Positions 27,956 to 36,897 are shown, counted from the first letter of the stretch. The stretch is DNA of 64,000 nucleotides from Mucilaginibacter gilvus (GCF_004054195.1 NZ_SBIW01000012.1:372001-436000); one strand, 5' to 3'. A program made the numbers and translations. The notes: generated by a model from the letters alone, not told the origin.

Positions 27956-28009
27956 AGTGTAAAAATAACACCAATAATTTGAAAATATTTTAAGTGTTTA
28001 TTTCACAAT
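27956..28009 (+). promoter_or_regulatory. Two predicted AraR operators before the epimerase gene
   Basis: AGTGT-AAAAATA-ACACC (27956-27972) and AGTGT-TTATTTC-ACAAT (27993-28009) repeat the palindrome seen before araB, spaced 37 bases start to start, with one mismatch in each right arm. The second covers the expected -33 region of a promoter with -7 box TACCTTCG at 28026-28033, so binding there would block transcription of the plus-strand arabinan genes. Confidence 0.55.
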
Positions 28010-28025
28010 TAATAAAATTAAATTT

Positions 28026-28033
28026 TACCTTCG
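28026..28033 (+). promoter_or_regulatory. -7 box of the epimerase-GH51 promoter
   Basis: TACCTTCG is a common Sphingobacteriaceae form of the -7 box. It would give a long leader of about 160 bases before the ATG at 28201. No clean -33 TTTG is present, in keeping with a regulated promoter. Confidence 0.45.
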
Positions 28034-28200
28034 ATTTTAAATACACGCGGAAAACGGGAGAAAAGCGAAGAAAACCGCAGGCAACAGCCCGGAAGCACTT
28101 TGCGAAAATCGGCGTTTATTTGCGAGAAATACCAATTATAACTTCAAAAAAGGGCTAAAAACGCGATATTTTTTAGCCAAAATTTCAGAAATTATTAATT

Positions 28201-29376
28201 ATGAGAGCAAAAAATAACACCCTTGTTTTGTTAAGCGGTTGCGCTTTAGTTTTATTAGCCGCGTGCAAAGGCCCGGCTACAGGTACCGGCGATGGTAAGG
28301 ATACCTTAGCTGCTAAGGCGGTTACAGAAAACCTCAACCCAAAGAATTTTGAAGCGGTTATCAATGGCAAAAACACCAAACTTTATACCCTAACCAATAA
28401 AAGCGGCGCAAGCGTAAGCATTACCAATTACGGTGGCAGGGTGGTTAGCCTGATGGTGCCCGATAAAGCCGGCAAACTGGTTGACGTAGTGCTTGGCTAT
28501 AATAGCGTGCAAACCTATCAAAAAAAAGGGGAGCCTTATTTTGGCGCTATCATTGGCCGCTATGGTAACCGCATTGCAAAAGGTAAATTTACGGTAGGCG
28601 GCAAAACATACCAGGCTGATGTTAACGATGGCTTTAATACCCTGCACGGCGGGCGTAAAGGTTTTTTTGGGCAAGTGTTTGATGCCGAACAAAGCGGGCA
28701 AACGCTAAACCTTACCTACACCTCTCCCGATGGTGAAGGTGGCTACCCCGGTAAGTTAACGGTTAAGGTTACCTATACACTTACCGATGATAATGCTTTA
28801 AAAATAGATTATACCGCCAATACCGATAAAGAAACCATTGTAAACTTAACCAACCACGCTTATTTTAACCTGAACGGGGCGGGCGACAGCACCATCCTTA
28901 ACAACACCCTGAAGATAACTGCCGATGGCTTCATCCCGGTGGATACCACGCTGATCCCAACGGGTAAAATTCAACCGGTTAAGGGCACGCCTTTCGATTT
29001 TACCACGGCAAAAGCCATTGGTAAAGATATTGGTACAACAGATGAACAGTTAAAGAACGGCAAGGGCTACGACCATAATTTTGTGCTAAACAAAAACGAC
29101 GGCAGCAACCCCATTGCCATAGCAAATAGCCCGGTAACAGGTATTACCATGGAGGTTTACACGGTTGAACCCGGCTTGCAATTTTACAGCGGTAACTTTT
29201 TAACCGGTGCCACACACGATGGTAAGGGTGGGAAAGCATACGTTCTGCGCTCGGCATTTTGCCTGGAAACGCAGTATTTCCCCGATTCGCCAAACCAGCC
29301 GGCGTTCCCTTCAACCGTGTTGAAACCGGGGCAAACTTACCATACAAGCAGCACCTACAAGTTTTTAAATAAATAA
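28201..29376 (+). CDS. Aldose 1-epimerase (galactose mutarotase family) lipoprotein
   Basis: The 391-residue protein has a lipoprotein signal with lipobox Leu19-Ala20-Ala21-Cys22, so it should be anchored in a membrane facing the periplasm or cell surface. The mature part is a full mutarotase domain: ITNYGGRVVSLMVPDKAGK, the IGRYGNRIAKGKF segment, DGFNTLHGG with the catalytic His, VNLTNHAYFNLNG, and the late YTVEPGLQFYSGNF with the catalytic Glu. It interconverts alpha and beta forms of sugars such as galactose or arabinose. It heads the divergent plus-strand arm of the arabinose regulon, followed by GH51 after 37 bases. Confidence 0.92.
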   Translation: MRAKNNTLVLLSGCALVLLAACKGPATGTGDGKDTLAAKAVTENLNPKNFEAVINGKNTKLYTLTNKSGASVSITNYGGRVVSLMVPDKAGKLVDVVLGYNSVQTYQKKGEPYFGAIIGRYGNRIAKGKFTVGGKTYQADVNDGFNTLHGGRKGFFGQVFDAEQSGQTLNLTYTSPDGEGGYPGKLTVKVTYTLTDDNALKIDYTANTDKETIVNLTNHAYFNLNGAGDSTILNNTLKITADGFIPVDTTLIPTGKIQPVKGTPFDFTTAKAIGKDIGTTDEQLKNGKGYDHNFVLNKNDGSNPIAIANSPVTGITMEVYTVEPGLQFYSGNFLTGATHDGKGGKAYVLRSAFCLETQYFPDSPNQPAFPSTVLKPGQTYHTSSTYKFLNK

Positions 29377-29413
29377 TAAGCGCCACAGCCTTATGGCATT
29401 GTATTATAACCCC

Positions 29414-31390
29414 ATGATTATAAAAAGAGCATTTTTTACAGCCTGTGCCATGGCGGCCTTAGCAACGGCGCAGGCGCAAACACCAAAGGTTTACACCATT
29501 GAAGCGGATAAAGTAAAGGCGCATGTCGAGCCAACCATGTACGGTATCTTTTTCGAGGATATTAACCTTGCGGCAGATGGCGGCGTGTATGCCGAACTGG
29601 TGAAGAACCGTTCGTTCGAATTCGACAGCCATTTGGCGGGCTGGAAAGAGCAGCAGAAAAATGGCGGTAAAGGCAGTGTAGCGGTTATTGACCGTACCGC
29701 CGAGCGCCCCGAGAACGCGCATACCATAAAAGTAAATGTGGAAAGCAGCACCGGTTCCTTCGGCTTATCTAACGAGGGTTTCCGCGGGATGGGGATAAAA
29801 AAAGGGGAGGGCTACAGTTTTACGGTTACCGCCCGCAAACCCGCAGGCAGCCTGGTTAAGTTGATTGTAGAACTGCATAATGCCAAAGGGACGGTTATTG
29901 GTACAGGTACCTTAACGCCAACATCTGCAGATTGGAAAAAGTATAACGTAAAATTTACCGCCACCGCTACCGAAAACAAGGCCTCGCTATATGTTTGGCT
30001 AAAGGGTAAGGGTTCGGTAGACCTGGATATGGTATCGCTGTTTCCACAGCACACCTGGAAAAATCGCCCCGCTGGCCTGCGTGCCGACCTGGTACAAAAA
30101 CTCGCCGATATGAAGCCCGGTTTCCTAAGGTTCCCCGGCGGATGTATTGTAGAAGGCCGCGACCTGGTGAACCGTTACCAATGGAAAAAGAGTATTGGCG
30201 ATATTGATAAACGCGAAAATATTATCAACCGCTGGAACACGGAGTTTAAGCACCGCCCTACGCCCGATTATTATCAAACCTTTGGCCTGGGCTTTATGGA
30301 GTATTTTATGACAGCCGAGGACATTGGCGCATCGCCGCTGCCTATACTGAATTGCGGGATGGCCTGCCAGTTTAACACCGGGCAACTGGTGCCGATTGAT
30401 CAGCTGGACCCTTACGTGCAGGATGCTTTGGACCTGGTTGAATTTGCCAACGGCGGCCCGGAGACCAAATGGGGCAAGCTGCGTGCAGACCTTGGCCACC
30501 CAAAACCATTTAACCTTAAAATGCTGGGCGTTGGTAACGAACAATGGGGTGAGCAATACATCGAACGCTGGAAAATTTTCACCAAAGCGATAAAAGATAA
30601 ATACCCGTACATCAAAATCATATCGAGCGTTGGGCCTTATGCAGAAGGCGAAGAGTTTAACAGGCTGGATAAATTTTTCCGTGGGATGAACGCCGATATT
30701 TTGGATGAGCATTACTACAAAGCCCCTAAATGGTTTTTAGATAACGCCAAACGCTATGATAATTACGACCGTAAAGGCCCTAAGATCTTCGCCGGCGAAT
30801 ACGCCGCGCAAAGTGTAGCCACCGGCAGCCCCGATAATAAAAATAACTGGGAGTGCGCGTTGGCCGAAGCCGCTTTTATGACCGGCCTGGAACGTAACGC
30901 CGATGTGGTGAACATGGCGTCCTACGCGCCGCTTTTTGCCCATGTGGATGGCTGGCAATGGACGCCCGATCTGATTTGGTTTGATAACCTGCGCTCGTAC
31001 GCTACGCCGGATTATTATGTGCAACAACTATACTCGCTCAATAAAGGTACAGATGTGGTGCCGCTGTTAAACAATGGCGAAATGGTAAGCGGCGAGGAAG
31101 GTGCTTACGCTACCGCCAGCATCGATAAAAAAAACAAAGAGCTGATCATCAAATTTGTGAACACCACTGATAAGGCAAAGCCGGTTACTTTCAATATCGA
31201 GAGCGCGGCTGCCTATCAAAAAACGGCTACGGTAACCACACTTGGTAACTATAAAAAGGATGCAGTAAACTCATTAGATGCACCGAAAGCGGTAGCCCCG
31301 GTAAAAAGCACGACGGTTGTGAGCGGTAAATTGGTTAAGGTTACTGTGGAGCCTGCCACGTTTAAAGTTATCAGGCTGAAAATGATTTAA
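29414..31390 (+). CDS. Secreted GH51 alpha-L-arabinofuranosidase
   Basis: Starting at ATG 29414 gives 658 residues with a normal signal peptide (MIIKRAFFTACAMAALATAQAQ); the ORF from 29393 only adds seven residues before it. A carbohydrate-binding-like beta domain (residues about 70-200) precedes the catalytic barrel. The acid/base is Glu376 in VGNEQWGEQY and the nucleophile Glu432 in ILDEHYYKAP, both typical of GH51. A C-terminal beta domain follows. It removes terminal arabinofuranosyl side chains from arabinan or arabinoxylan, outside the cytoplasm. It is probably co-transcribed with the upstream epimerase. Confidence 0.93.
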   Translation: MIIKRAFFTACAMAALATAQAQTPKVYTIEADKVKAHVEPTMYGIFFEDINLAADGGVYAELVKNRSFEFDSHLAGWKEQQKNGGKGSVAVIDRTAERPENAHTIKVNVESSTGSFGLSNEGFRGMGIKKGEGYSFTVTARKPAGSLVKLIVELHNAKGTVIGTGTLTPTSADWKKYNVKFTATATENKASLYVWLKGKGSVDLDMVSLFPQHTWKNRPAGLRADLVQKLADMKPGFLRFPGGCIVEGRDLVNRYQWKKSIGDIDKRENIINRWNTEFKHRPTPDYYQTFGLGFMEYFMTAEDIGASPLPILNCGMACQFNTGQLVPIDQLDPYVQDALDLVEFANGGPETKWGKLRADLGHPKPFNLKMLGVGNEQWGEQYIERWKIFTKAIKDKYPYIKIISSVGPYAEGEEFNRLDKFFRGMNADILDEHYYKAPKWFLDNAKRYDNYDRKGPKIFAGEYAAQSVATGSPDNKNNWECALAEAAFMTGLERNADVVNMASYAPLFAHVDGWQWTPDLIWFDNLRSYATPDYYVQQLYSLNKGTDVVPLLNNGEMVSGEEGAYATASIDKKNKELIIKFVNTTDKAKPVTFNIESAAAYQKTATVTTLGNYKKDAVNSLDAPKAVAPVKSTTVVSGKLVKVTVEPATFKVIRLKMI

Positions 31391-31922
31391 GTGCTGGCTA
31401 ACACGGCACATTTTAGCTCCCACCGGGAGGGCTATAGCCCGTTAGAAGACAGCGTTTATTGAATTTCTTTACGGTTTCACAATAAAAGATTTAGGATTTA
31501 CAGTGACACTATAAATGGAAAAATATGTTAACCCTATAGTTTTTTATACTGTTGATTATGAGGCATTTAAAAAATATTTTTTGAAATTGTGTTAACTTTT
31601 GTTAACCCTAATTCCCAATTGAAGCGATTTATAGAAGCGTTTGCAAATCGGATATGTTGCCTTTTAATGGGCTATATTCCTCCGGGGGCGCGCCGGCGAG
31701 GGTAGTGGCAGGGGCGGGTTCGCCGCCATGTTGACTAACACACCCCTGCACCCCTCTCAAGAGGGGAATCGCACGAAGCCCCTGCTTTTAAAGTAGGACA
31801 TTTTTTATCTCCCCTCTCGAGAGGGGGCGCGCCGATGTGTGTAATGGCAGGGGTGTGTTCGCCGCCATGTTGACTAACACATCGGATAGTTAAGTATTAC
31901 AAACAGGTTATTCAAATATCTA
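31391..31922. repeat. Gap with family C repeats before the GH43 pair
   Basis: The first 280 bases are AT-rich without a supportable gene. From about 31671 to 31885 lies a second cluster of the CCCCTCTCGAGAGGGG family. It has GGGGCGCGCCGGCGAGGG then GTGGCAGGGG, GCCGCCATGTTGACTAACAC twice (about 31721-31742 and 31860-31881), CACCCCTCTCAAGAGGGG inverted at about 31750-31768, and CCCCTCTCGAGAGGGG at about 31812-31827. The relation to 3174-3440 is clear by eye. The cluster probably separates the GH51 transcript from the GH43 genes. Confidence 0.75.
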
Positions 31923-32954
31923 ATGTTTAAAAAGCTATTGTTAACCGCCTTCACGCTATTCCTGGGCTTCCACATACAGGCCCAGCAATTGAAGACGGAT
32001 ATTTCCGTACACGACCCGGTAATTATTAAACAGGATAGCGTTTATTACATTTTTTGCACCGGGATGGGGATCAGCAATTGGTCGAGCACTGATAAGGTGC
32101 ATTGGAAACGCGAAAAGCAAATATTTGCAGCCGCGCCGCAATGGGTGCTGGATTTTTTGCCGGCGTTTACCAACCACATCTGGGCGCCCTATATTTCGTA
32201 CTATAACGGCACCTATTACCTGTTCTACTCGGTGTCTGCCTTCGGGAAGAACACCTCGGCTATCGGGCTGGCCACCAACACTACGCTGCATCCCAATAGC
32301 CCCGCTTATAAATGGGTAGATCATGGGCAGATCATCCGGTCTACCCCAGATCGAACCAACTGGAACGCCATCGACCCAAACTTAATTACCGATGATAAAG
32401 GCACACCGTACCTCGCGTTCGGCTCTTTTTGGGACGGGCTGAAACTGATTAAGCTGAAGAAAGACAGGCTGAGCGTTGCCGACGATCTTACAGCGATCCC
32501 CACCATAGCCACCCGGAAAAAAGCCCCATCGGCAGAAAATCCGCCATCGGCAGAGGGTAACCCGGTTGATGCCGGCGGCAACGCCATTGAAGCGCCATTT
32601 ATGTTTAAGCACGATAAATATTACTACCTGTTCGCATCCATAGATTATTGCTGCAAAGGGCCGAAGAGTACCTATAAGATGATCATCGGCCGTGCTAAAA
32701 ATATCAAAGGCCCTTTCCTGGATAAGGCTGGCATCGCCATGAACAAAGGCGGCGGGAGTATTTTGCTGGAAGGAGATAAGGATTGGTACGGGGTAGGGCA
32801 CAATGGTGTAAGTACGTTTGATGGTGCCGACTATATTGCGTTCCACGGATATGACGCTGCGGATAAAGGCATCTCCAAGCTTCGCCTAAATAAATTGAAT
32901 TGGGTAGACGGCTGGCCGGAAATAGATAAAAATGAATTGACAACCAAGAAATAA
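31923..32954 (+). CDS. GH43 endo-arabinanase-like enzyme
   Basis: The 343-residue protein has a signal peptide (MFKKLLLTAFTLFLGFHIQAQ) and a five-bladed GH43 propeller. The catalytic residues can be placed: base Asp31 in VHDPVI, pKa-setting Asp151 in NAIDPN, and acid Glu223 in IEAPF. The NHIWAPYISYYNGTYYLFYS segment and SFWDGLKLI are typical of arabinan endo-1,5-alpha-L-arabinosidases. It cuts the arabinan backbone outside the cytoplasm. A low-complexity insert rich in Pro, Ser and Ala (residues about 190-215) is unusual. The next GH43 gene starts four bases after its stop. Confidence 0.9.
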   Translation: MFKKLLLTAFTLFLGFHIQAQQLKTDISVHDPVIIKQDSVYYIFCTGMGISNWSSTDKVHWKREKQIFAAAPQWVLDFLPAFTNHIWAPYISYYNGTYYLFYSVSAFGKNTSAIGLATNTTLHPNSPAYKWVDHGQIIRSTPDRTNWNAIDPNLITDDKGTPYLAFGSFWDGLKLIKLKKDRLSVADDLTAIPTIATRKKAPSAENPPSAEGNPVDAGGNAIEAPFMFKHDKYYYLFASIDYCCKGPKSTYKMIIGRAKNIKGPFLDKAGIAMNKGGGSILLEGDKDWYGVGHNGVSTFDGADYIAFHGYDAADKGISKLRLNKLNWVDGWPEIDKNELTTKK

Positions 32955-32958
32955 CAAT

Positions 32959-33930
32959 ATGCTCAACAAAAAATACTTATTCGCTTTAGCCGCCTGCTGC
33001 CTTTTTAGTGTGGCGAATGCGCAGGATACCGTTTTCCGTGCCGAAGGTAACCCCTTCATCCGGCATAAGTTCACTGCAGACCCTGCCGCAATGGTGTACA
33101 ATGGCAAAGTGTACTTGTACACTGGGGTGGACGAAGCGCCAACCGGCAAAAGTAATTATGTAATGCACCATTGGGCAAGCTTTACCACTACCGATATGAA
33201 CACCTGGACGGAGCACCCATCGCCCTTGAATGTGAAAGAATTTAGCTGGGCAAAGGCCGACGCGTGGGCATCGCAGGTGATAGAACGCGATGGCAAATTT
33301 TATTGGTATGTAGCCGTAGAGCACGCCACTATACCCGGTAAGGCGATAGGGGTGGCCGTTGCCGATAACCCGTTAGGCCCGTTTAAAGATGCACGCGGCA
33401 GCGCCATTATCACCAACGATATGACCAAAGCCGTGAAGCATTCTTGGGACGATATAGACCCATCCGTTATCATCGACAATGACGGGCAGGCCTACCTGTT
33501 TTGGGGTAACGGCATTTGCTATTACGCCAAACTAAAAGCCAATATGACTGAGCTGGACGGCCCCATCCAAACCATCACCCTGCCGCATTTTACCGAAGCC
33601 CCGTGGATCCATTTCCGCAATGGCTGGTATTACCTGTCATACGCTTATGAGTTCCCCGAAAAAATAGCCTATGCCATGAGCCGCAGCATTAATGGCCCCT
33701 GGGTGTACAAAGGCATTATAAACGAGTTGGCAGGTAATTCCAATACCAACCACCAGGCCATTATTGATTTTAAGGGGAAGAGTTATTTTATTTATCATAC
33801 CGGCGCGCTGGCGGCAGATGCAGGGAGTTTTCATCGCTCGGTTTGTGTAGATAACCTGTATTATAATAAAGATGGCAGCATCAAGCGCGTGGTGATGACC
33901 AGTGAAGGGGTAAAGAAAATCACTAAATAA
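32959..33930 (+). CDS. GH43 exo-acting arabinofuranosidase or xylosidase
   Basis: The 323-residue protein has a signal peptide (MLNKKYLFALAACCLFSVANAQ) and a second GH43 propeller from a different subfamily than its neighbour. Catalytic positions are Asp41 in FTADPA, Asp167 in DIDPSV and Glu213 in FTEAPW. The HFTEAPWIHFRNGWYYLSYAYEFPEKIAYA context resembles GH43 enzymes acting on arabino-oligosaccharides or xylosides. Four-base spacing to the upstream endo-arabinanase shows the two are translated as a pair; one probably makes oligosaccharides that the other trims. A strong terminator follows. Confidence 0.88.
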   Translation: MLNKKYLFALAACCLFSVANAQDTVFRAEGNPFIRHKFTADPAAMVYNGKVYLYTGVDEAPTGKSNYVMHHWASFTTTDMNTWTEHPSPLNVKEFSWAKADAWASQVIERDGKFYWYVAVEHATIPGKAIGVAVADNPLGPFKDARGSAIITNDMTKAVKHSWDDIDPSVIIDNDGQAYLFWGNGICYYAKLKANMTELDGPIQTITLPHFTEAPWIHFRNGWYYLSYAYEFPEKIAYAMSRSINGPWVYKGIINELAGNSNTNHQAIIDFKGKSYFIYHTGALAADAGSFHRSVCVDNLYYNKDGSIKRVVMTSEGVKKITK

Positions 33931-33935
33931 CAAAA

Positions 33936-33968
33936 ACGGCCACCGGTTTTATCGGTGGCCGCTTTGTT
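33936..33968 (+). terminator. Bidirectional terminator between GH43 and the 84-aa gene
   Basis: ACGGCCACCGG and CCGGTGGCCG-type arms (CGGTGGCCGC on the plus strand) form a long stem around TTTTAT, with T-rich sequence on both sides. It can end the GH43 transcript and the convergent minus-strand gene. Confidence 0.85.
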
Positions 33969-33982
33969 TCACTATAAATTTG

Positions 33983-34237
33983 TTATTCAAACTCTTCGTC
34001 CTCGTCTTCTTCTTCGGGTACATAGTTGGTAATGGCCTGCCCAATTTGGTTGGTTTCGGGGTCGTTATCAAACATGGGCATCTCGGTTTCGGAGTTGAGC
34101 TTTAGCCAAATGTTTTCGGTGTCTTTTTCTATCTTGCCAAATTCCACCCCGGCTTTAAAAATGGTATAAACGTTATCCTCCTCGGGGAATACGGAATAAA
34201 CTATTCCATTCACTAATATGTCAAATGGGTCTTGCAT
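33983..34237 (-). CDS. Small acidic conserved hypothetical protein
   Basis: The 84-residue protein has an N-terminal beta-rich part (FDILVNGIVYSVFPEEDNVYTIFKAG) and a highly acidic C-terminus ending EEEDEDEEFE. It has no signal peptide or membrane segment. I recognise it only as a small hypothetical of Sphingobacteriaceae type. A -7 box TAGCTTTG lies 26 bases upstream on the same strand, and a terminator closes it, so it is a single-gene unit. Confidence 0.75.
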   Translation of the reverse strand: MQDPFDILVNGIVYSVFPEEDNVYTIFKAGVEFGKIEKDTENIWLKLNSETEMPMFDNDPETNQIGQAITNYVPEEEDEDEEFE

Positions 34238-34262
34238 GGGTATTTATGTTTGTTGTATGCTG

Positions 34263-34270
34263 CAAAGCTA
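34263..34270 (-). promoter_or_regulatory. -7 box before the acidic 84-aa gene
   Basis: On the minus strand TAGCTTTG matches TAnnTTTG exactly and lies 25 bases before the ATG. No exact -33 TTTG is at the usual distance. Confidence 0.5.
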
Positions 34271-34306
34271 CCAAAATAACAGTTCGCCTGTAATTCAATT
34301 CCCCGG

Positions 34307-35107
34307 TTATATCTGCGAGTAAGCCGTAGGTACCAGCAGGGTAGATGTTATCTTGTTCACCAGCAGGGCATCTGCATATTCAGGCACCGAACTTATTTTT
34401 TTCCATTGAGGGTCACCTCCAAAGGCTTTCCAGTGTGCGTCCTTGGCGGCCAGGTCATCAAAGGTTACCATGTAGGTAAGGTTGGGGCGCAGCGGACCGA
34501 TGATGGTTTCGCCCCAAAATACGGGTTTAAAGCCCAGGCGTTTAAAAATGTCAATCTCGCCCTGGTCGTTAAACATTTCAATCTTCTTTTTACCGGCGGC
34601 TTCGCTGGCGCTCTGGTACTGGCGCAACTCAAATATCCTTGCGGTTTTTGGCGGAGCTTCCAATAACGGGCTATGCTTAAATGCCTTCATCAGCGAGCTT
34701 TCTATTCGTTCGTACGCGGGTGCCGAGGCAGGGGCATTGAGGTACGCGGCGCCTTGTTTTTTCAATTCGGCATCCTTGCCAATGTTATCGGCTATGTGGC
34801 TTAAATGAGCCAGTCCGTTATAAATGGTAAGTACGTAAATTTTGGTTTGCCCTTCGGGCTTTAGTTCGGTAAATACCCCTACGTGGCGTATGCCAATGCG
34901 ATTGAGGGCGGGGATGGAGGCGTACTGAAAGTAATCCTCTACCAGTTTTTGCTGGGTATCGTTCTTTAGCGTATAGGTGCGCAATTCGTAGTAATCTGTA
35001 CCATGATTGGGTGGGTTATCGGTATCGGCAGCTATGGCCGCGGCAGGTATTATGGCAGCAGCGGCACCACTTACCAGGGCCGACTTTACAAAAGAGCGTC
35101 TTTTCAT
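34307..35107 (-). CDS. NIPSNAP family protein with Tat-type signal
   Basis: The 266-residue protein starts MKRRSFVKSALVSGAAAA, a twin-arginine-like export signal ending near residue 27. Two NIPSNAP domains follow: YYELRTYTLKNDTQQKLVEDYF with IGIRHVGVF (about residues 38-140), and RIFELRQYQS with GFKPVFWGETIIGPLRPNLTYMVTFDD (about 155-245). NIPSNAP domains are dimeric ferredoxin-like folds of unclear chemistry, and in Bacteroidetes exported two-domain versions are common. It stands alone. No partner or substrate can be inferred. Confidence 0.88.
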   Translation of the reverse strand: MKRRSFVKSALVSGAAAAIIPAAAIAADTDNPPNHGTDYYELRTYTLKNDTQQKLVEDYFQYASIPALNRIGIRHVGVFTELKPEGQTKIYVLTIYNGLAHLSHIADNIGKDAELKKQGAAYLNAPASAPAYERIESSLMKAFKHSPLLEAPPKTARIFELRQYQSASEAAGKKKIEMFNDQGEIDIFKRLGFKPVFWGETIIGPLRPNLTYMVTFDDLAAKDAHWKAFGGDPQWKKISSVPEYADALLVNKITSTLLVPTAYSQI

Positions 35108-35232
35108 ACAGGGTTATTGTTTATAATTTGCCGGCAATATACGCTTTTAGCTAAAAAAACAGGGTGAAAAAACACCGGAAATAGGGTGCTTCTACCCTGT
35201 ATCAGTATTGACGGTTTGCGTTACTTTACACC

Positions 35233-35523
35233 ATGCAATTCGCGTTACACTACATGAGTTTATCAGAAAACCGGCACATCTCTTTTTACAAAGGCGGCGA
35301 AACCTTCCTGGTGCCCGCCCAAAGCGAGGTAGAACGTAAACAGGACAAAGTAAAGGTGCGCTTTCGGTTTCAGCAGGATAAACTACCTGCGGAAATAGAC
35401 GAAGTGATAGCCGATAACGAGCAGGGATTTGTGCGCATGGTAACCTCCAAAGGCAAGGAATTTACCGCCGGCCCCCTTTTCGATCAGTTGTACGTTTGGT
35501 ACGATTATATTGTAAAGCGCTGA
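35233..35523 (+). CDS. Conserved hypothetical protein, 96 aa
   Basis: A cytoplasmic-looking 96-residue protein rich in charged residues, with a predicted beta-alpha pattern (HISFYKGGETFLV, KVKVRFRFQQDKLP, EIDEVIADNEQGFVRMVT, FDQLYVWYDYIVKR). An internal ATG at 35254 would shorten it by seven residues. No family is recognised. It is divergent from the NIPSNAP gene with a 125-base shared gap. Confidence 0.65.
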   Translation: MQFALHYMSLSENRHISFYKGGETFLVPAQSEVERKQDKVKVRFRFQQDKLPAEIDEVIADNEQGFVRMVTSKGKEFTAGPLFDQLYVWYDYIVKR

Positions 35524-35670
35524 GATTTATAGCTTAGTGCCCACAGCAGGGGTTTTGTATGAGCCCTCTGGTTTTTTTGTCGTAAAAAGCGCGTATTTAT
35601 GGCGGCTTAGCCCCTTGCCGAGCGGGGTGCAATTTGGTATTATTGTAATAACCCTTTAGCCAAAATTACC

Positions 35671-35979
35671 ATGAAAGTTGTACGTGTGCAATACACCACC
35701 CGGCCCGAATATGCGCCCATAAATGAGCAGAATATAGCTGCCGTTGTGGCCGAACTGAAAACCCTGAACCACCCCGGCATCAAGTATGGTGCCTGGCTGC
35801 TGCCCGATGGCAAAACCTTTATGCATTTCGACCAGTTGGAAAGCGAAGAGGCTCACCAAATCCTGCAGGAACTCGCCTCCTTCAAAAAATTTGCTGACGA
35901 ACTTTCGGCTAGCGGTCTGGAAGTGGAACCCAAGCTGGAGATACTGAATTTGGTGGCCAGTACGGAGGCCTATTATTAA
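35671..35979 (+). CDS. Small hypothetical protein with ferredoxin-like (ABM-type) pattern
   Basis: The 102-residue protein has a beta-alpha-beta pattern: KVVRVQYTTRPEY strand, a helix INEQNIAAVVAELKTLNHPG, then IKYGAWLLPDGKTFMHFDQLES, and a second helix EEAHQILQELASFKKFADEL. This resembles dimeric alpha-beta barrel proteins such as antibiotic biosynthesis monooxygenase-like or NIPSNAP folds, but sequence marks are too weak to place it. No signal peptide. A family A repeat follows 25 bases after its stop. Confidence 0.65.
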   Translation: MKVVRVQYTTRPEYAPINEQNIAAVVAELKTLNHPGIKYGAWLLPDGKTFMHFDQLESEEAHQILQELASFKKFADELSASGLEVEPKLEILNLVASTEAYY

Positions 35980-36003
35980 AAGAAGGGTTTGAAAAGCAAT
36001 TGC

Positions 36004-36092
36004 AGTGGTGCTTAGGCAACGGTAGCCCCGCTTTTCCTCCAAGCCGCTGATAGACGCGGGCTTTCCGTACAATCGGGTTTAGTGGGGGTGAG
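36004..36092 (+). repeat. Dispersed repeat family A, copy 1
   Basis: Contains GGTAGCCCCGCTTTTCCTCC, AAGCCGC, GCGGGCTTTCCGTAC and ATCGGGTTTAGTGGGG in the same order as copies at 36650, 40808, 47764 and 60168. The following bases to 36190 hold GATCGCTGCCGCAAGCGTCC and GCATGCAAAGCATACTGCAT, both partly palindromic. No gene is supported in the 302-base gap. Confidence 0.75.
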
Positions 36093-36281
36093 GGTTGTGG
36101 CGTTAAGGAAACTTCAAGGCTACCTCAAGCAGATCGCTGCCGCAAGCGTCCCCGGCTTGTTGCCCGCATGCAAAGCATACTGCATACAATTTCAAAAACC
36201 ATTTTTCTTAAATCTTCCGTATAAATTTCATTTTGTAACTTTATAGGCCTGCCCATAATTGCAGGTAATAATAACAGGTAT

Positions 36282-36632
36282 ATGGATAACACGAGGGTTT
36301 ACAAAATGAGTTTCGCGGGTGTTTATCCGCTTTATGTGAATAAAGTGGAGCGGAAAGGCCGAACAAAGGCAGAGGTGGATGAAATTATATTTTGGCTCAC
36401 CGGGTATAACGATGAATCGCTGCAGCAGCTTATCAGCGATAGACCAGATTTTGAAACCTTTTTTGCCGAAGCGCCGAAAATGAACACGAATGTTGGAAAA
36501 ATTACAGGCGTAATTTGCGGTTACCGTGTGGAGAATATTGAAGACCCGGTGATGCAGAAGGTACGTTACCTGGATAAGTTGATTGAAGAATTGGCAAAAG
36601 GAAAAGCAATGGAGAAAATTTTAAGGAAGTAA
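36282..36632 (+). CDS. DUF2200 family protein
   Basis: The 116-residue protein matches DUF2200 over its full length: RVYKMSFAGVYPLYVNKVERKGRTKAEVDEIIFWLTGY at the start, then DFETFFAEAP and ITGVICGYRVENIEDPVMQKVRYLDKLIEELAKGK. The family is widespread, small and cytoplasmic, with no proven function. It lies alone between two family A repeats that face opposite directions. Confidence 0.9.
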   Translation: MDNTRVYKMSFAGVYPLYVNKVERKGRTKAEVDEIIFWLTGYNDESLQQLISDRPDFETFFAEAPKMNTNVGKITGVICGYRVENIEDPVMQKVRYLDKLIEELAKGKAMEKILRK

Positions 36633-36649
36633 GCGTACCAAACTTAAAG

Positions 36650-36765
36650 CCCATCCCACCTAAACCCCACAGCAGCGGATACCGGCCCGGCGCTTAATGC
36701 CCGCGCAGTATAAGCGTATGGCGGGGCTACCGCAACCTAAAAGCTTCTGCCCTTGCTTTTCAAAA
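36650..36765 (-). repeat. Dispersed repeat family A, copy 2 (inverted)
   Basis: Starts CCCATCCCACCTAAACCCC and ends GCGGGGCTACCGCAACCTAA followed by CTTCTGCCCTTGCTTTTCAAAA, which is the reverse orientation of copy 1. Together copies 1 and 2 flank the DUF2200 gene as an inverted pair. Confidence 0.75.
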
Positions 36766-36897
36766 TACCCATTTACACCTTTCTATATCAAATTGTTTTT
36801 ATCTTATAAAGATTTATATTTAAAACATAGTTAATTGTTGTTAGTTGTGATTAATACAAAAAACGAATTAATCAATATAAACTCAACTTAACAACAA

